From a virus, in IMG/VR virus record IMGVR_UViG_3300038311_000052, positions 1 through 39,690 of that record: a stretch of 39,690 bases of DNA. One strand, written 5' to 3'. The notes beneath the pieces were generated by a model. The model ran no database searches and was not told where the DNA came from. It was given only the letters and a program-made list of their open reading frames with translations. A program made the translations under genes and the position numbers. This document shows, one piece after another, positions 1 through 7,504 of this stretch. The stretch's first letter is position 1; each line of letters starts with the position of its first letter.

Positions 1-1314
1 ATCCCTGCCGGCACCAGCAAAATCAAGACTGCAGAAGAAGCGAAGGAAATTATCTATGAATATGACCAGAAGATAGAGAAGGAAATCTTGAAGATTGCGG
101 GGAGATATAGGGATGTGGCTATAGGGATGGTGCCAAAAGGAATGGGCAACCTGAAGTGGCATTATATGCTGGCCCCTGGGGCTGGAGGTAGAGATGCGCT
201 CACCGTTACTGGTCGTAATTTCATCGAAGGTTTGGCGCGGACAAACCCATCGAAGCACAATGTCTTTAGGATGAGCAGTATAGAGCACGAGATCCAGCTG
301 AAGATACCGTATGGTTTTGGACAAAAGGCCAGAGAACACTACAAGGCAGAACTGCTGCCGAAGGCGGAGAAGCATTATAAGGAACTGATGGCGGAGATAG
401 ACAGAAGCAACCTTCGCCAGCTTCTTCATGATCGCTATGCCTATTCGAAGCGGAGATTTGAGCTGATGTCTTTGGCAGAAGTGAACCGGGAGAGAGACAG
501 TATCATCGACCAGATGCTGATGGTGGCAGATAACCAGAGCACCGCTTCTCCAAGTCACTTCAATCAGGTTGTAAAAAGCCATATTGAAGACTATCAGAAG
601 CTCTTGAAGAAGGCACCTTTGGATCTTCTGGAGAGTATGAGGAGTGAGGGTTTTCACTTTAGGATGCGGATGCTGGATGATGCAAAGCACGAAAACCAAT
701 ACTTCAGCCACGAAAACTTCATCCACATAAACGTTGACCGTTCAGTTAGATCATCCCTGCCGACACAAGCTCATGAGTTTGGCCATGCTTTGGACTTTTA
801 TCTGAGTGGAGGGCAAGATGTTAAGTGTGAGTGGAGTGGAGGGAACATGCGGTTTGTCCCTCCGAAGACTGCCTATGCTGCGAGAGAGATGTTTGAGCAC
901 CAAGTCTGTGGCACTCCTGCCTACATCACTACAGTAAGAATTATGCAGGAGACTTCTACAGAGTTTATCCCATATTGTCATGGCAACTTTATTGACAACT
1001 ATGAGGCAAGAAGATATTACACTGACTACAGGAACCCAAGGATTGATCATGCGAATGATGCGGACTCAGGAGCTGAATTTGTCTCCAATAATATGGGGCG
1101 GTGGGTTTTCTTCAACAACACCATCGACAGCAGCAAGAACTGGTATGGACCTGGTGGACCACAATCTGGCAGAAACTTTACCAAATACTATACTGACAAT
1201 AGGGAGAAGATTGAAAAGGATCCAGTTTACAGCGGATACAAAGAGTTCATTGGGGTGCTGGATAGTATTATGAGCGGGGAAAAGATGGGAGAGATTGCAC
1301 CCGATATCTGGTAA
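1..1314 (+). CDS. Head-region protein with HEFGH zinc metallopeptidase domain (5' end outside window)
   Basis: The frame is open from base 1, so the gene begins upstream; the TTG at 88 is only the first start-like codon inside the window. The visible 437 residues include HEFGHALD (bases 772-795), the HExxH zinc motif. A later GAEFVSNNMGRW (about bases 1069-1104) could supply the third, glutamate ligand of a gluzincin-type site. The region before the motif is charged and helical. The gene lies upstream of scaffold and capsid, where portal and MuF-type head morphogenesis proteins usually sit, and MuF proteins often carry C-terminal enzymatic or toxin domains. It may therefore be the C-terminal part of such a protein, packaged in the head, or a capsid maturation protease. 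The peptidase motif is seen directly; the MuF link is inference. Confidence 0.65.
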   Translation: MPAGTSKIKTAEEAKEIIYEYDQKIEKEILKIAGRYRDVAIGMVPKGMGNLKWHYMLAPGAGGRDALTVTGRNFIEGLARTNPSKHNVFRMSSIEHEIQLKIPYGFGQKAREHYKAELLPKAEKHYKELMAEIDRSNLRQLLHDRYAYSKRRFELMSLAEVNRERDSIIDQMLMVADNQSTASPSHFNQVVKSHIEDYQKLLKKAPLDLLESMRSEGFHFRMRMLDDAKHENQYFSHENFIHINVDRSVRSSLPTQAHEFGHALDFYLSGGQDVKCEWSGGNMRFVPPKTAYAAREMFEHQVCGTPAYITTVRIMQETSTEFIPYCHGNFIDNYEARRYYTDYRNPRIDHANDADSGAEFVSNNMGRWVFFNNTIDSSKNWYGPGGPQSGRNFTKYYTDNREKIEKDPVYSGYKEFIGVLDSIMSGEKMGEIAPDIW

Positions 1315-1342
1315 TCTATAATATAGCAGGAGGGCAGAGAAG

Positions 1343-1639
1343 ATGCCGCAAAAGCTGATTGCAAAAGTTGAGTATAAGGGTAATCTTGGCACTATCACAT
1401 ATAATGAGAAAACCAGGAAGGGAGAAGTACACCTACCGAAGAAGATCAGAACAGAGGTAATTAAATACTTCAACACAAAGAAAACATTCATGGTTCCTAC
1501 TGGTCCAATCATAGATCACTACAATGTTGAAGATCACCTACCTTTAGAGAACATGTTCTTCTTCTCTGCAGCGCTGAACGAATTGTTGGTAAATACAGGT
1601 GTTTGTGTCAAGGAGGTTGAAACCTTCGAAGAGGATTAG
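1343..1639 (+). CDS. Small protein of unknown function in head operon
   Basis: A 98-residue protein with a good ribosome site (GGAGG, 1330-1334) before its ATG and a gap of 28 bases from the preceding gene. It is basic at the N-terminus (KVEYKGNLGTI, KKIRTEVIKYF) and acidic at the C-terminus, with no signal peptide or membrane segment. The beginning looks like a small beta domain, followed by two helices. I do not recognise a family. Its place between the metallopeptidase protein and the scaffold suggests a head-assembly accessory role, but this is context only. Confidence 0.7.
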   Translation: MPQKLIAKVEYKGNLGTITYNEKTRKGEVHLPKKIRTEVIKYFNTKKTFMVPTGPIIDHYNVEDHLPLENMFFFSAALNELLVNTGVCVKEVETFEED

Positions 1640-1859
1640 ATATAATTTACCCCACTGAAAAAAGTTCTTTACTTTCCCCTTTTTTTATACTATAGATTAA
1701 TTCCAATCTACTGTATCACTTCTATCAATTCTTTCCAAAACCACCAGGCGCTCAGGTAAGAAGAGGCAGAAGCCTCAAAGTGAATCAAGACGGTTCTACA
1801 GGCCAGAATGCCAACTTTGAGTCTTAGGCACGGAGTGCCCCCCACAAGGAGATCAAGCA
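1640..1859 (+). promoter_or_regulatory. Intergenic leader before the scaffold gene, with mutually exclusive hairpins
   Basis: This is the longest gene-free stretch of the head region. An AT-rich block holds a T-run followed by TATACT (1686-1691), a possible -10 box without a convincing -35. Further on, GAGGC (1763-1767) pairs with GCCTC (1772-1776), and CTCAAAGT (1774-1781) pairs with ACTTTGAG (1814-1821). The two pairings share 1774-1776, so they cannot form together. A third hairpin GGCAC-GGA-GTGCC lies at 1827-1839, just before the ribosome site AAGGAG of the scaffold gene. This may be a start point or control leader for strong capsid-module expression. The pairings are seen directly; the role is inferred. 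Confidence 0.35.
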
Positions 1860-2738
1860 ATGTCGTGGAAGCTGAAACTGACGGAAGATGGCTCTGCTGC
1901 TGTGGTCAATGATAAAGGCCACGTTGTTCTTGTGAATGAGGCTGGTGAAGAGAAGCCGCTGGATGTCCTTCATCTGCATGTCCAGGTACCTTCTCTCAGG
2001 AATGAAGCCAAGTCGCACCGCGAAGAGAAAGAAGCACTCCAGGCCACCATCAAATCCCTCAAGGATATCTTCGGGGATGCTGAGCTGGATCTGGAGAATG
2101 CTGACGCCGTGAAGACGTGGCTTACCGACGCCACCAAAGCCATCAAAACCGTCCAGAACCTGGCCGATAAGGATCTGGTGTCAGCGGGAGATGTAGAGAA
2201 GATCAAGCAACAGGTCCAAGATCAGGCTACCAAGACTCTGGAGAAAGTAAAGGCCCAATATGACGGCCAGCTAAAGGAGCGGGATGAAAAGCTCCAGTCG
2301 CTGGAGAAGAGCCTTTATGATCTCCTGGTCACAAACCAGTTCCAGACCTCCAAGTATGTGAAGGAGAAGCTTGCTATCTCCCCAGCTGTGGCAGCCAAGT
2401 ACTGGAGAGACAATTTCAAGGTGGAAGCCGATGGCGATAAGCACATCCCTGTCGGCTACTTCAACGGAGAAAAGATTCTCTCCACGGAGAAGATGGGTGC
2501 CGTGGCTGATTTTGATGAAGCTCTTGAGTTTTTGGTGGAGAAAGACCCTGAGAGGGATTCGCTGCTGCAAGGCTCTGGCCATGCAGGAAGTGGTGCGCAA
2601 CAGCCTGGAGCTGGAGGCGGTAACAGTCACCAGTCTCTCTTGGCCAAGTATGAAGATGCGATGAAGAGAAATGACGTCCAGCTGATGGTCACTCTGAAAC
2701 GACAGATTCATCAGGCCCAGATGGCTTCGCGCAGATAG
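1860..2738 (+). CDS. Capsid scaffold protein (GP20-like)
   Basis: A 292-residue protein directly upstream of the major capsid gene. Residues about 45-165 are predicted long charged helices and coiled coil (repeated Lys/Glu/Gln, e.g. KEALQATIKSLKD and GQLKERDEKLQSLEKSL), as in phage scaffolds of the minor-structural GP20 type. A small folded region follows (about 165-235), then a Gly/Gln-rich linker (GSGAQQPGAGGG), and a basic helical C-terminus (MVTLKRQIHQAQMASRR) that would bind the capsid protein. It carries no protease motif. The start has AAGGAG at 1847-1852. It is expected to guide procapsid assembly and then leave the head. The assignment rests on composition plus position rather than on a recognised diagnostic motif. 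Confidence 0.8.
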   Translation: MSWKLKLTEDGSAAVVNDKGHVVLVNEAGEEKPLDVLHLHVQVPSLRNEAKSHREEKEALQATIKSLKDIFGDAELDLENADAVKTWLTDATKAIKTVQNLADKDLVSAGDVEKIKQQVQDQATKTLEKVKAQYDGQLKERDEKLQSLEKSLYDLLVTNQFQTSKYVKEKLAISPAVAAKYWRDNFKVEADGDKHIPVGYFNGEKILSTEKMGAVADFDEALEFLVEKDPERDSLLQGSGHAGSGAQQPGAGGGNSHQSLLAKYEDAMKRNDVQLMVTLKRQIHQAQMASRR

Positions 2739-2797
2739 TCCTTCTCCATTCTTATCTTGCTCTTATTTTGCATTGAAGAAAAACAAGGAGAAGACCA

Positions 2798-3763
2798 ATG
2801 TCGAATACGAATGCTGCCGGTACCGTCTGGAATTGCCCGAATTATGTGGGTGAACTCTTCATCGCCGGTTCTGCGCACAAGTACCCTTTGCTCAACATGA
2901 TGGGCGGACTCTCCGGTGGTCAGGTCCGCACAGTGGGAGATTTCCAGTTTCCGCTGGCGGTGCCGTATGACCTGGAAGCAGCGGCCCAGCCGGCCATCAC
3001 GGAGACTGCCTCCCTCACAGCGCCGACAGCCTGGACGTATGTGCGTGGCCAGGATGTCAACACAGTGCAGATCTTCCAGCGCCAGGCATCCCTGTCCTAC
3101 GCCAAACTCTCTGTCACTGGCCAGGTGATGGCGGATACGACCACATACCGTGTCGATTCCACCTCCAAGAATCCGGTGCCCAATGAGATGGATTTTCAGA
3201 TTATGGCTCATATGAAGCAGGTGAGCCGTGATGCTGACTATACCTTCCTCAACGGTGCATACCAGCAGGCTACCTCTGCCGCCGTGGCCGCGAAGACACG
3301 TGGTGTGGTGACGGCGTGCTCTACTTCGGCAGTGGCGGCGGGGAGTGTGGACCTCTCCAAGGATCTTATCGACCAACTTCTGCGGACGATGTCTGCTGCC
3401 GGTGCCGAGTTTGAAAACCCGGTTATTTTTGTCAATGCATTCCAGAAGCAGCAGCTGTCGAAGATCTATGGCTATGCCCCCACGGACCGCAATGTCGGTG
3501 GTGTCAACATCAAACAGATCGAAACCGACTTCGCGGTGCTCGGGGTGGCATATGCTTCGAATATGACCACGAGTGTCCTGGCCATCATCGATGTGGCTTA
3601 CTGCAAGCCGGTTTTCCTTCCTGTCCCCAACAAGGGGCTGCTCTTCTATGAAGAACTCTCCAAAACGGGCGCAGGCGAAAGCGGCCAGATCTATGGTCAG
3701 ATCGGCATCGACTATGGGCCGGAAGAGTACCACGGGAAGATCACAGGTCTCACGACCAGCTAA
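2798..3763 (+). CDS. Major capsid protein
   Basis: A 321-residue protein right after the scaffold gene, with a strong ribosome site (AAGGAGAAGACCAATG). It resembles the SU10-like/DUF5309 group of HK97-fold capsid proteins. The features are an N-terminal arm of about 60 residues, a central section with MDFQIMAHMKQVSRDAD and a following YTFLNGAYQ segment, an Ala/Thr-rich loop, then LSKDLIDQLLRTM and a C-terminal beta-rich axial domain (VFLPVPNKGLLFYEELS). GC-rich, Gln/Ala-rich codon use agrees with strong expression. No N-terminal prohead-protease delta domain is apparent because scaffold is a separate gene. Family membership is recognised by pattern, not by search; the capsid role is well supported by synteny. 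Confidence 0.88.
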   Translation: MSNTNAAGTVWNCPNYVGELFIAGSAHKYPLLNMMGGLSGGQVRTVGDFQFPLAVPYDLEAAAQPAITETASLTAPTAWTYVRGQDVNTVQIFQRQASLSYAKLSVTGQVMADTTTYRVDSTSKNPVPNEMDFQIMAHMKQVSRDADYTFLNGAYQQATSAAVAAKTRGVVTACSTSAVAAGSVDLSKDLIDQLLRTMSAAGAEFENPVIFVNAFQKQQLSKIYGYAPTDRNVGGVNIKQIETDFAVLGVAYASNMTTSVLAIIDVAYCKPVFLPVPNKGLLFYEELSKTGAGESGQIYGQIGIDYGPEEYHGKITGLTTS

Positions 3764-3817
3764 AGGTCTTCTGTCGGGTAGTCTTCGATAAATCTTCAGC
3801 ATCAAGGAGAAATTCCA

Positions 3818-4240
3818 ATGGCAATTGAAAAAGAGATGTTGGGTGTTGCTCCGGCGATGCGAGATCATCTGACCCTTCTGCACAAGGCTTTGGCCGGTGA
3901 TATAGCATGGAGTGTTTCTCCGGCAACCGTCACCGGCACGAGCACCAGTGCAGCCTGGACTCGCACCGTCAACATCAAACTGGTCACCGCCGCAGGAGAA
4001 GTCCACGAGTGGTTCGACAAGGCCATCGCCACAGGTGTTGCAGTCACCGATGACTCCACAGCCGGCACCGCCTCCATTCCCAGCACTACGCTGACGGTGG
4101 AGAAGGGCTGTGCTGCTGTGGTGGTCTCTGGCGATGCAGCTGAATGGGCTGGCGCGGAGACCGACACACTCACCGTCGCCCAAGCCACAATTCTCGGCTA
4201 CACAGTGGCTGCGAAGACAAGCGTGGAGACATTCGCTTAG
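3818..4240 (+). CDS. Probable head decoration protein
   Basis: A 140-residue protein encoded 54 bases after the capsid gene, with AAGGAG before its ATG. After a short helical N-terminus (MRDHLTLLHKALAGD) the chain is Thr/Ala/Val-rich, with alternating hydrophobic residues typical of an immunoglobulin-like beta sandwich, ending in GYTVAAKTSVETFA. Position directly behind the capsid gene and the beta-rich composition fit a capsid-surface cement or decoration protein. No enzyme motif is seen. It could instead be a structural Ig-domain protein of another part of the virion. A strong hairpin follows the gene, so the scaffold-capsid-decoration block may form its own high-level transcript. Confidence 0.6.
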   Translation: MAIEKEMLGVAPAMRDHLTLLHKALAGDIAWSVSPATVTGTSTSAAWTRTVNIKLVTAAGEVHEWFDKAIATGVAVTDDSTAGTASIPSTTLTVEKGCAAVVVSGDAAEWAGAETDTLTVAQATILGYTVAAKTSVETFA

Positions 4241-4266
4241 TTGTGGCTTGGCCTCTCCACTGCTGC

Positions 4267-4294
4267 GGGAGGGAGTGAATCACTCCCTCCCTTT
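4267..4294 (+). terminator. Strong hairpin after the capsid block (terminator or attenuator)
   Basis: GGGAGGGAGTG (4267-4277) pairs perfectly with CACTCCCTCCC (4281-4291) around a 3-base AAT loop and is followed by only TTT, then CACGGCATTTT. The 11-bp GC-rich stem is strong, but the short T-run suggests a leaky terminator or an mRNA 3'-end stabiliser. It would separate the abundant capsid transcript from the lower-level connector genes. Confidence 0.6.
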
Positions 4295-4332
4295 CACGGC
4301 ATTTTAACTTCATACCAAAAAGGGGGCAGACC

Positions 4333-4752
4333 ATGCCGACTTACCAGTTCAAGCAGCAAATCGGACAGCCTTCGGTCATCTGGGACAAAGAGAAGAACAA
4401 GGCGCTTTGTGAGTTTAATAAGAAGAGCCTGATCACATCTGACCCGAAGATCTTCATTACCCTGATGAAGATGGGGTATGCTTATCGGCAGTTGGATGAG
4501 GCAGGGAACCCAGTGGCAGGATCAGATGTCAGTGGTGCTCCTGAAATGGCCGAAGCGCCGATTATCTCCACCGTCCAGGACCAGGGGCTGAAGAGGATGG
4601 AGTCGCCACAGCCTTGGCGTCAAGATCACTCCATCCCGATCCCCACTGAAGATGAAATCAACTCCCATCTCGGCATCAAACCCGAAACCGATGCACCGGC
4701 CAACACCAAAACCAAGCAGGAAATGGTCAAGCCGCCACGCATCAAGAAGTAA
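4333..4752 (+). CDS. Virion-region protein of unknown function
   Basis: A 139-residue hydrophilic protein. The first 55 residues look like a small folded domain (MPTYQFKQQIGQPSVIWDKE, then an FITLMKMGYAYR helix). The remainder is Pro/Glu/Lys-rich and probably disordered (SPQPWRQDHSIPIPTEDEIN, then ending PPRIKK). Proteins with this short-domain-plus-tail layout are common between capsid and connector genes, but I do not recognise a named family. There is no signal peptide or membrane segment. It is preceded by an AGGGGGC-type ribosome site (4320-4326) and follows the capsid-block hairpin. Confidence 0.7.
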   Translation: MPTYQFKQQIGQPSVIWDKEKNKALCEFNKKSLITSDPKIFITLMKMGYAYRQLDEAGNPVAGSDVSGAPEMAEAPIISTVQDQGLKRMESPQPWRQDHSIPIPTEDEINSHLGIKPETDAPANTKTKQEMVKPPRIKK

Positions 4753-4783
4753 CAGGGGCAGCTCCAACAAGGAGAATTGTGAG

Positions 4784-5281
4784 ATGAAGAGATTTATTAA
4801 GTGCACTCTCAGCCTCATCATCTTCCTGGCCCTGGCCTTTTGGGCTGTACTGCTGTTTGGGCCATCTTCCGTTTTTGCTGCAGGCACCGTCACTGTCACT
4901 TCGGAGAACTGCTGGAGTGGAATGTGCACGATGGTTGTGACGGCCACAGCAGATGCAACAGATGGCTCCTTCCCAGCCACCACCCTTCGGCCAATCCATG
5001 GCCTTTTTTACTACTGCGTGAATGATCCTGGGGCAACCGCTCCTACAGATGATTGGGACTACACTCTGACGGATGCTGCGGGGAGAGACCTTTTGGGGAC
5101 TGGCGGAACAGATGAAGATGAAGCTGTCACAGGCATCAACTATGCCAATGATGGCACAAACAACATATTCACTGGACTGCCTATCAATGAGGCTCCTGTC
5201 CTGACCATCACTGGCAACTCCGTCAACAGCGCCGTTATTGTCTTCACCATTGTCTCCAGAAGGGTGTTGCCTGAAAGGTAG
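4784..5281 (+). CDS. Exported protein with signal peptide inside the head operon
   Basis: The start at 4784 is chosen because AAGGAG sits at 4769-4774 and the product then begins with a classic signal peptide: basic MKRF, a hydrophobic core SLIIFLALAFWAVLLF, and a VFAAG cleavage site near residue 33. The mature part (about 132 residues) is Thr/Val-rich and beta-like, with two nearby cysteines (CWSGMC) and a third in YYCVNDPG. It resembles small secreted beta proteins, but no family is recognised. A secreted product encoded between capsid and connector genes is unexpected for a virion component. It may be a host-envelope or superinfection-exclusion factor, or a virion protein whose hydrophobic start is not cleaved. 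Confidence 0.7.
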   Translation: MKRFIKCTLSLIIFLALAFWAVLLFGPSSVFAAGTVTVTSENCWSGMCTMVVTATADATDGSFPATTLRPIHGLFYYCVNDPGATAPTDDWDYTLTDAAGRDLLGTGGTDEDEAVTGINYANDGTNNIFTGLPINEAPVLTITGNSVNSAVIVFTIVSRRVLPER

Positions 5282-5289
5282 GTGAGTAG

Positions 5290-5799
5290 ATGGCTCTTGT
5301 AATTGTTGCCACTGCCGGAGCAGCAACCGCCAACAGCTACGTTACTCTTGCCAGGGCAGAAGAGATAATGGAAGAGGTGGTGCATAAGGCGGATTGGTCT
5401 GCCGCAGCCGACGCCACAAAGAACTCTGCTCTGGTCCAGGCCACTCGTATTCTTGATGCATTAGTGGACTGGGACGGGGAGAAGTCTGCTACAGACCAGT
5501 CTCTCAGATTCCCCAGGTCTGGCCTGTATGACCGGGAAGGGGAGGAGGTAGATGACGAGACAATCCCAGCAGACTTAGAGCGCGCAACTACTTTCCTGGC
5601 CAACGAGCTGATCAAGCAAGACCGTACAGAAGAAGCAAGTATGGCTGGCTTTAAGGAAATTGGACTGGCGGGGATGAAGCTGGTGGCCGATAGAGCTTCA
5701 CAGCCGGATGTGATCCCTGACTTTGTGTGGGCCTTTGTGGACTATCTTGGAGAGTACACGGGGACATCTCCCTTCTCCTATGAAATAGTGAGGACATGA
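5290..5799 (+). CDS. Head-tail connector/adaptor (DnaT-like family)
   Basis: A 169-residue protein matching the phage family often labelled 'putative DnaT-like', which acts as the first head-tail adaptor under the portal. Features are the N-terminal ANSYVTLARAEEIM, the ATRILDALVDWDGEK helix, the RFPRSGLYDREGEEV loop, and a helical C-terminus with WAFVDYLGEY. It overlaps the next gene by 4 bases (ATGA), so the two are probably translationally coupled. The family label is recognised from these motifs; the adaptor function follows from synteny with the closure and terminator genes downstream. Confidence 0.78.
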   Translation: MALVIVATAGAATANSYVTLARAEEIMEEVVHKADWSAAADATKNSALVQATRILDALVDWDGEKSATDQSLRFPRSGLYDREGEEVDDETIPADLERATTFLANELIKQDRTEEASMAGFKEIGLAGMKLVADRASQPDVIPDFVWAFVDYLGEYTGTSPFSYEIVRT

Positions 5800-6188
5800 T
5801 GGGGTATTCTGGTTTATCAAAAGTCTTCCGCAAAGCCGCACAGACCGTCTTCGGTGCTGTGAAGGGAATACCACTGTCCGGCACATATTATTCTGTGCAG
5901 GCATACACCGTCAACGCTACATCACAAACAGTCTCCTCCACCCCTACGCAATACTCCATTTCGCGGCTGATTGTTGCGGAGTTCTCTGCGGAGCTGGTGG
6001 ATGGAGTGAATATAATGCCTGAGGACAGGAAGATCCTCATCCCAGCCGCAGATCTATCCTTTACTCCAAAGGCACAAGATTACCTGACTTATGTGGACCG
6101 TGCCGGCAACACTTCCCGGCGCCAGACCGTCATCAAGTCCAAAATCGACCCAGCAGAGGCATTGTGGACCCTACAGGTGAGGCCATAG
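5796..6188 (+). CDS. Probable head closure / head-tail joining protein
   Basis: A 130-residue protein whose start overlaps the adaptor stop. It has a short helical N-terminus and then a beta-rich body (YSVQAYTVNATSQTV, then ILIPAADLSFTPKAQDYLTY). Its end (EALWTLQVRP) is typical of SPP1 gp16-like head-closure proteins, which test a nominal value such as LIPAADL before a Tyr-rich strand. Size, composition and position between adaptor and HK97-gp10-like protein support a stopper role that seals the packaged head. No specific catalytic residue is expected or seen. Confidence 0.68.
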   Translation: MMGYSGLSKVFRKAAQTVFGAVKGIPLSGTYYSVQAYTVNATSQTVSSTPTQYSISRLIVAEFSAELVDGVNIMPEDRKILIPAADLSFTPKAQDYLTYVDRAGNTSRRQTVIKSKIDPAEALWTLQVRP

Positions 6189-6192
6189 AGAG

Positions 6193-6648
6193 ATGCCTGA
6201 AGTATTCCGATCAGACTACGGCACAGTTGTAGTAGATTTCGATCTGCGAAGAGCAGAACTGATGACCGGGATACCTGCGGCCAGGCTTCTGGCAAAGATC
6301 GGCCTTGACATCTTTAGCAACATCGTCAAAGGAACCCCAGTCGATACTGGGCTGGCAAGAAGCAGCTGGAGCATCACAGTGAACTCGGCGCCGCCGGAAG
6401 GAAGTGCCTCCAAACTCAGCGGCAAGATGTCGAAGAGTGCCGCCACCAATTCCGCTCTTCGCAATGCTTCTCGTGTCAAGCAAGTGAAGCATCCGACGGA
6501 TGTCATCACTATCTACAACAATGTAGATTATGTGTATTATCTGGAGTTTGGAACTCCAAAAATGCAGCCATTCGGTATGGTGCGGAAGTCTTTGGCTAAG
6601 GCCAAAGCATTTTTCCAATCTGCCAGGAGTTTCACTGGAGAAGGCTGA
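6193..6648 (+). CDS. HK97 gp10-like head-tail/neck protein
   Basis: A 151-residue protein with the hallmarks of the HK97-gp10 family: an amphipathic N-terminal helix (RLLAKIGLDIFSNIVKG), the TPVDTGLARSSW motif at about residues 52-63, basic linker residues, a beta strand VITIYNNVDYVYYLEFGT, and a final helix (MVRKSLAKAKAFFQSA). These proteins connect head and tail or complete the tail. The gene is GC-rich, like the neighbouring head genes, and ends in a TGATG overlap with the tail terminator gene. Confidence 0.85.
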   Translation: MPEVFRSDYGTVVVDFDLRRAELMTGIPAARLLAKIGLDIFSNIVKGTPVDTGLARSSWSITVNSAPPEGSASKLSGKMSKSAATNSALRNASRVKQVKHPTDVITIYNNVDYVYYLEFGTPKMQPFGMVRKSLAKAKAFFQSARSFTGEG

Positions 6649-7040
6649 TGTCCTACGCAAATGAATTTTCTGACATCTTGGCACGGCTTCAGGCAAACTG
6701 GTCCACCACTTCTATTGCCACTCCGAATGTCCCATTTAACCCAGGCGGATCTGCCTATGTCAGGTTAAATGTGCTGAATACAGAGGCTCAGCGCACAGAG
6801 TTCTCCGGCGGAAGTGAGTGGGTGTTCTTCCCTGGTATCATCCAAGTAGACATCTTTGTGCCCGAAGCCACTGGCGTCTTCACTGCCAAGTCATACGCTG
6901 ACACCATCTTCGGCATCTTCAGCAGAGCAGAGTTCTCCAACATAGACTGCGATGTTGGAGAGGTGGTGGATGTTGGGACCATCGAAGGCTATTACCAGCT
7001 TTCAGTCTCCATTCCCTTCACTCGGAGAGAAGACCAATGA
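6648..7040 (+). CDS. Tail terminator protein
   Basis: A 130-residue protein of the DUF4128/gpU-like type. It contains an N-terminal helix (EFSDILARLQANW), the strand YVRLNVLNTEAQ, a GSEWVFFPGIIQVDIFVP core, a helix (YADTIFGIFSRAEF), and a terminal strand with YYQLSVSIPFTRRED. Proteins of this fold cap the tail tube and set the joint to the head. It overlaps the neighbouring genes on both sides (TGATG upstream, ATGA downstream), which places the methyltransferase gene in the same translational unit. Confidence 0.8.
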   Translation: MSYANEFSDILARLQANWSTTSIATPNVPFNPGGSAYVRLNVLNTEAQRTEFSGGSEWVFFPGIIQVDIFVPEATGVFTAKSYADTIFGIFSRAEFSNIDCDVGEVVDVGTIEGYYQLSVSIPFTRREDQ

Positions 7041-7504
7041 CGCCACAAGTTCTTGCACTTGTGCGAATGCTTGCTCTTAAAGGCAAAGTGCTGGATGTGG
7101 GCTCATTCGATGTGAATGGGTGCGTGAGAGAGTACTTTGAAGACTACACAGGAGTGGACATGCGGCCTGGGCCGAATGTGGACAAGGTCTGTAATGCAGA
7201 GTGCCTGCCTTTTGAGGATAATTACTTTGACCACGTTTTGTGCTTAGAGTCGCTGGAGCATATGGCTTGTTTTTGGCTTTGTGTAGATGAGATGAAGAGA
7301 GTCCTGAAACCAGGCGGAACCCTTGTCCTAACAGCCGCCGGCAACGGCTTCCAGCCTCACGACTTCCCATCTGACTATTGGAGATTTCTCCCGGCAGGTC
7401 TCGAAGAGCTGTTGAAGGGGATGGAGGAAGTGACGGCTGGTGTTCTGGGAGTGAGGGGAGTCTTTGCAACCGCCAAAAAAACAGAGAGGGGCAGCTGGAT
7501 ATGA
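7037..7504 (+). CDS. Class I SAM-dependent methyltransferase in the tail operon
   Basis: A 155-residue protein with the SAM-binding core of the Methyltransf_11 type: motif I KVLDVGSFDVNG, the acidic end of strand 2 (YTGVDMRPGPNVD), CLPFEDNYFDHVLCLESLEH for motifs II/III, and VLKPGGTLVLTAAG. It is shorter than typical enzymes and lacks an obvious substrate domain. The gene overlaps the tail terminator (ATGA) and the glycosyltransferase (ATGA), so it is co-translated with both. The likely substrate is a sugar or protein on the virion or cell surface, inferred from its partner. DNA methylation is less likely, since no DPPY or NPPY motif is seen. Confidence 0.85.
   Translation: MTPQVLALVRMLALKGKVLDVGSFDVNGCVREYFEDYTGVDMRPGPNVDKVCNAECLPFEDNYFDHVLCLESLEHMACFWLCVDEMKRVLKPGGTLVLTAAGNGFQPHDFPSDYWRFLPAGLEELLKGMEEVTAGVLGVRGVFATAKKTERGSWI

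Noticed and set aside
1655-1688. T-run after AAAGT...ACTTT as a terminator of the first two genes
   Set aside because: The possible stem is only 5 A/T-rich pairs, and the spacing to the T-run is poor.
2711-4183. 490-codon open frame on the minus strand
   Set aside because: It lies antisense to the capsid and decoration genes, is Cys/His/Arg-rich with no motif, and is explained by the GC-rich codons of the real plus-strand genes.
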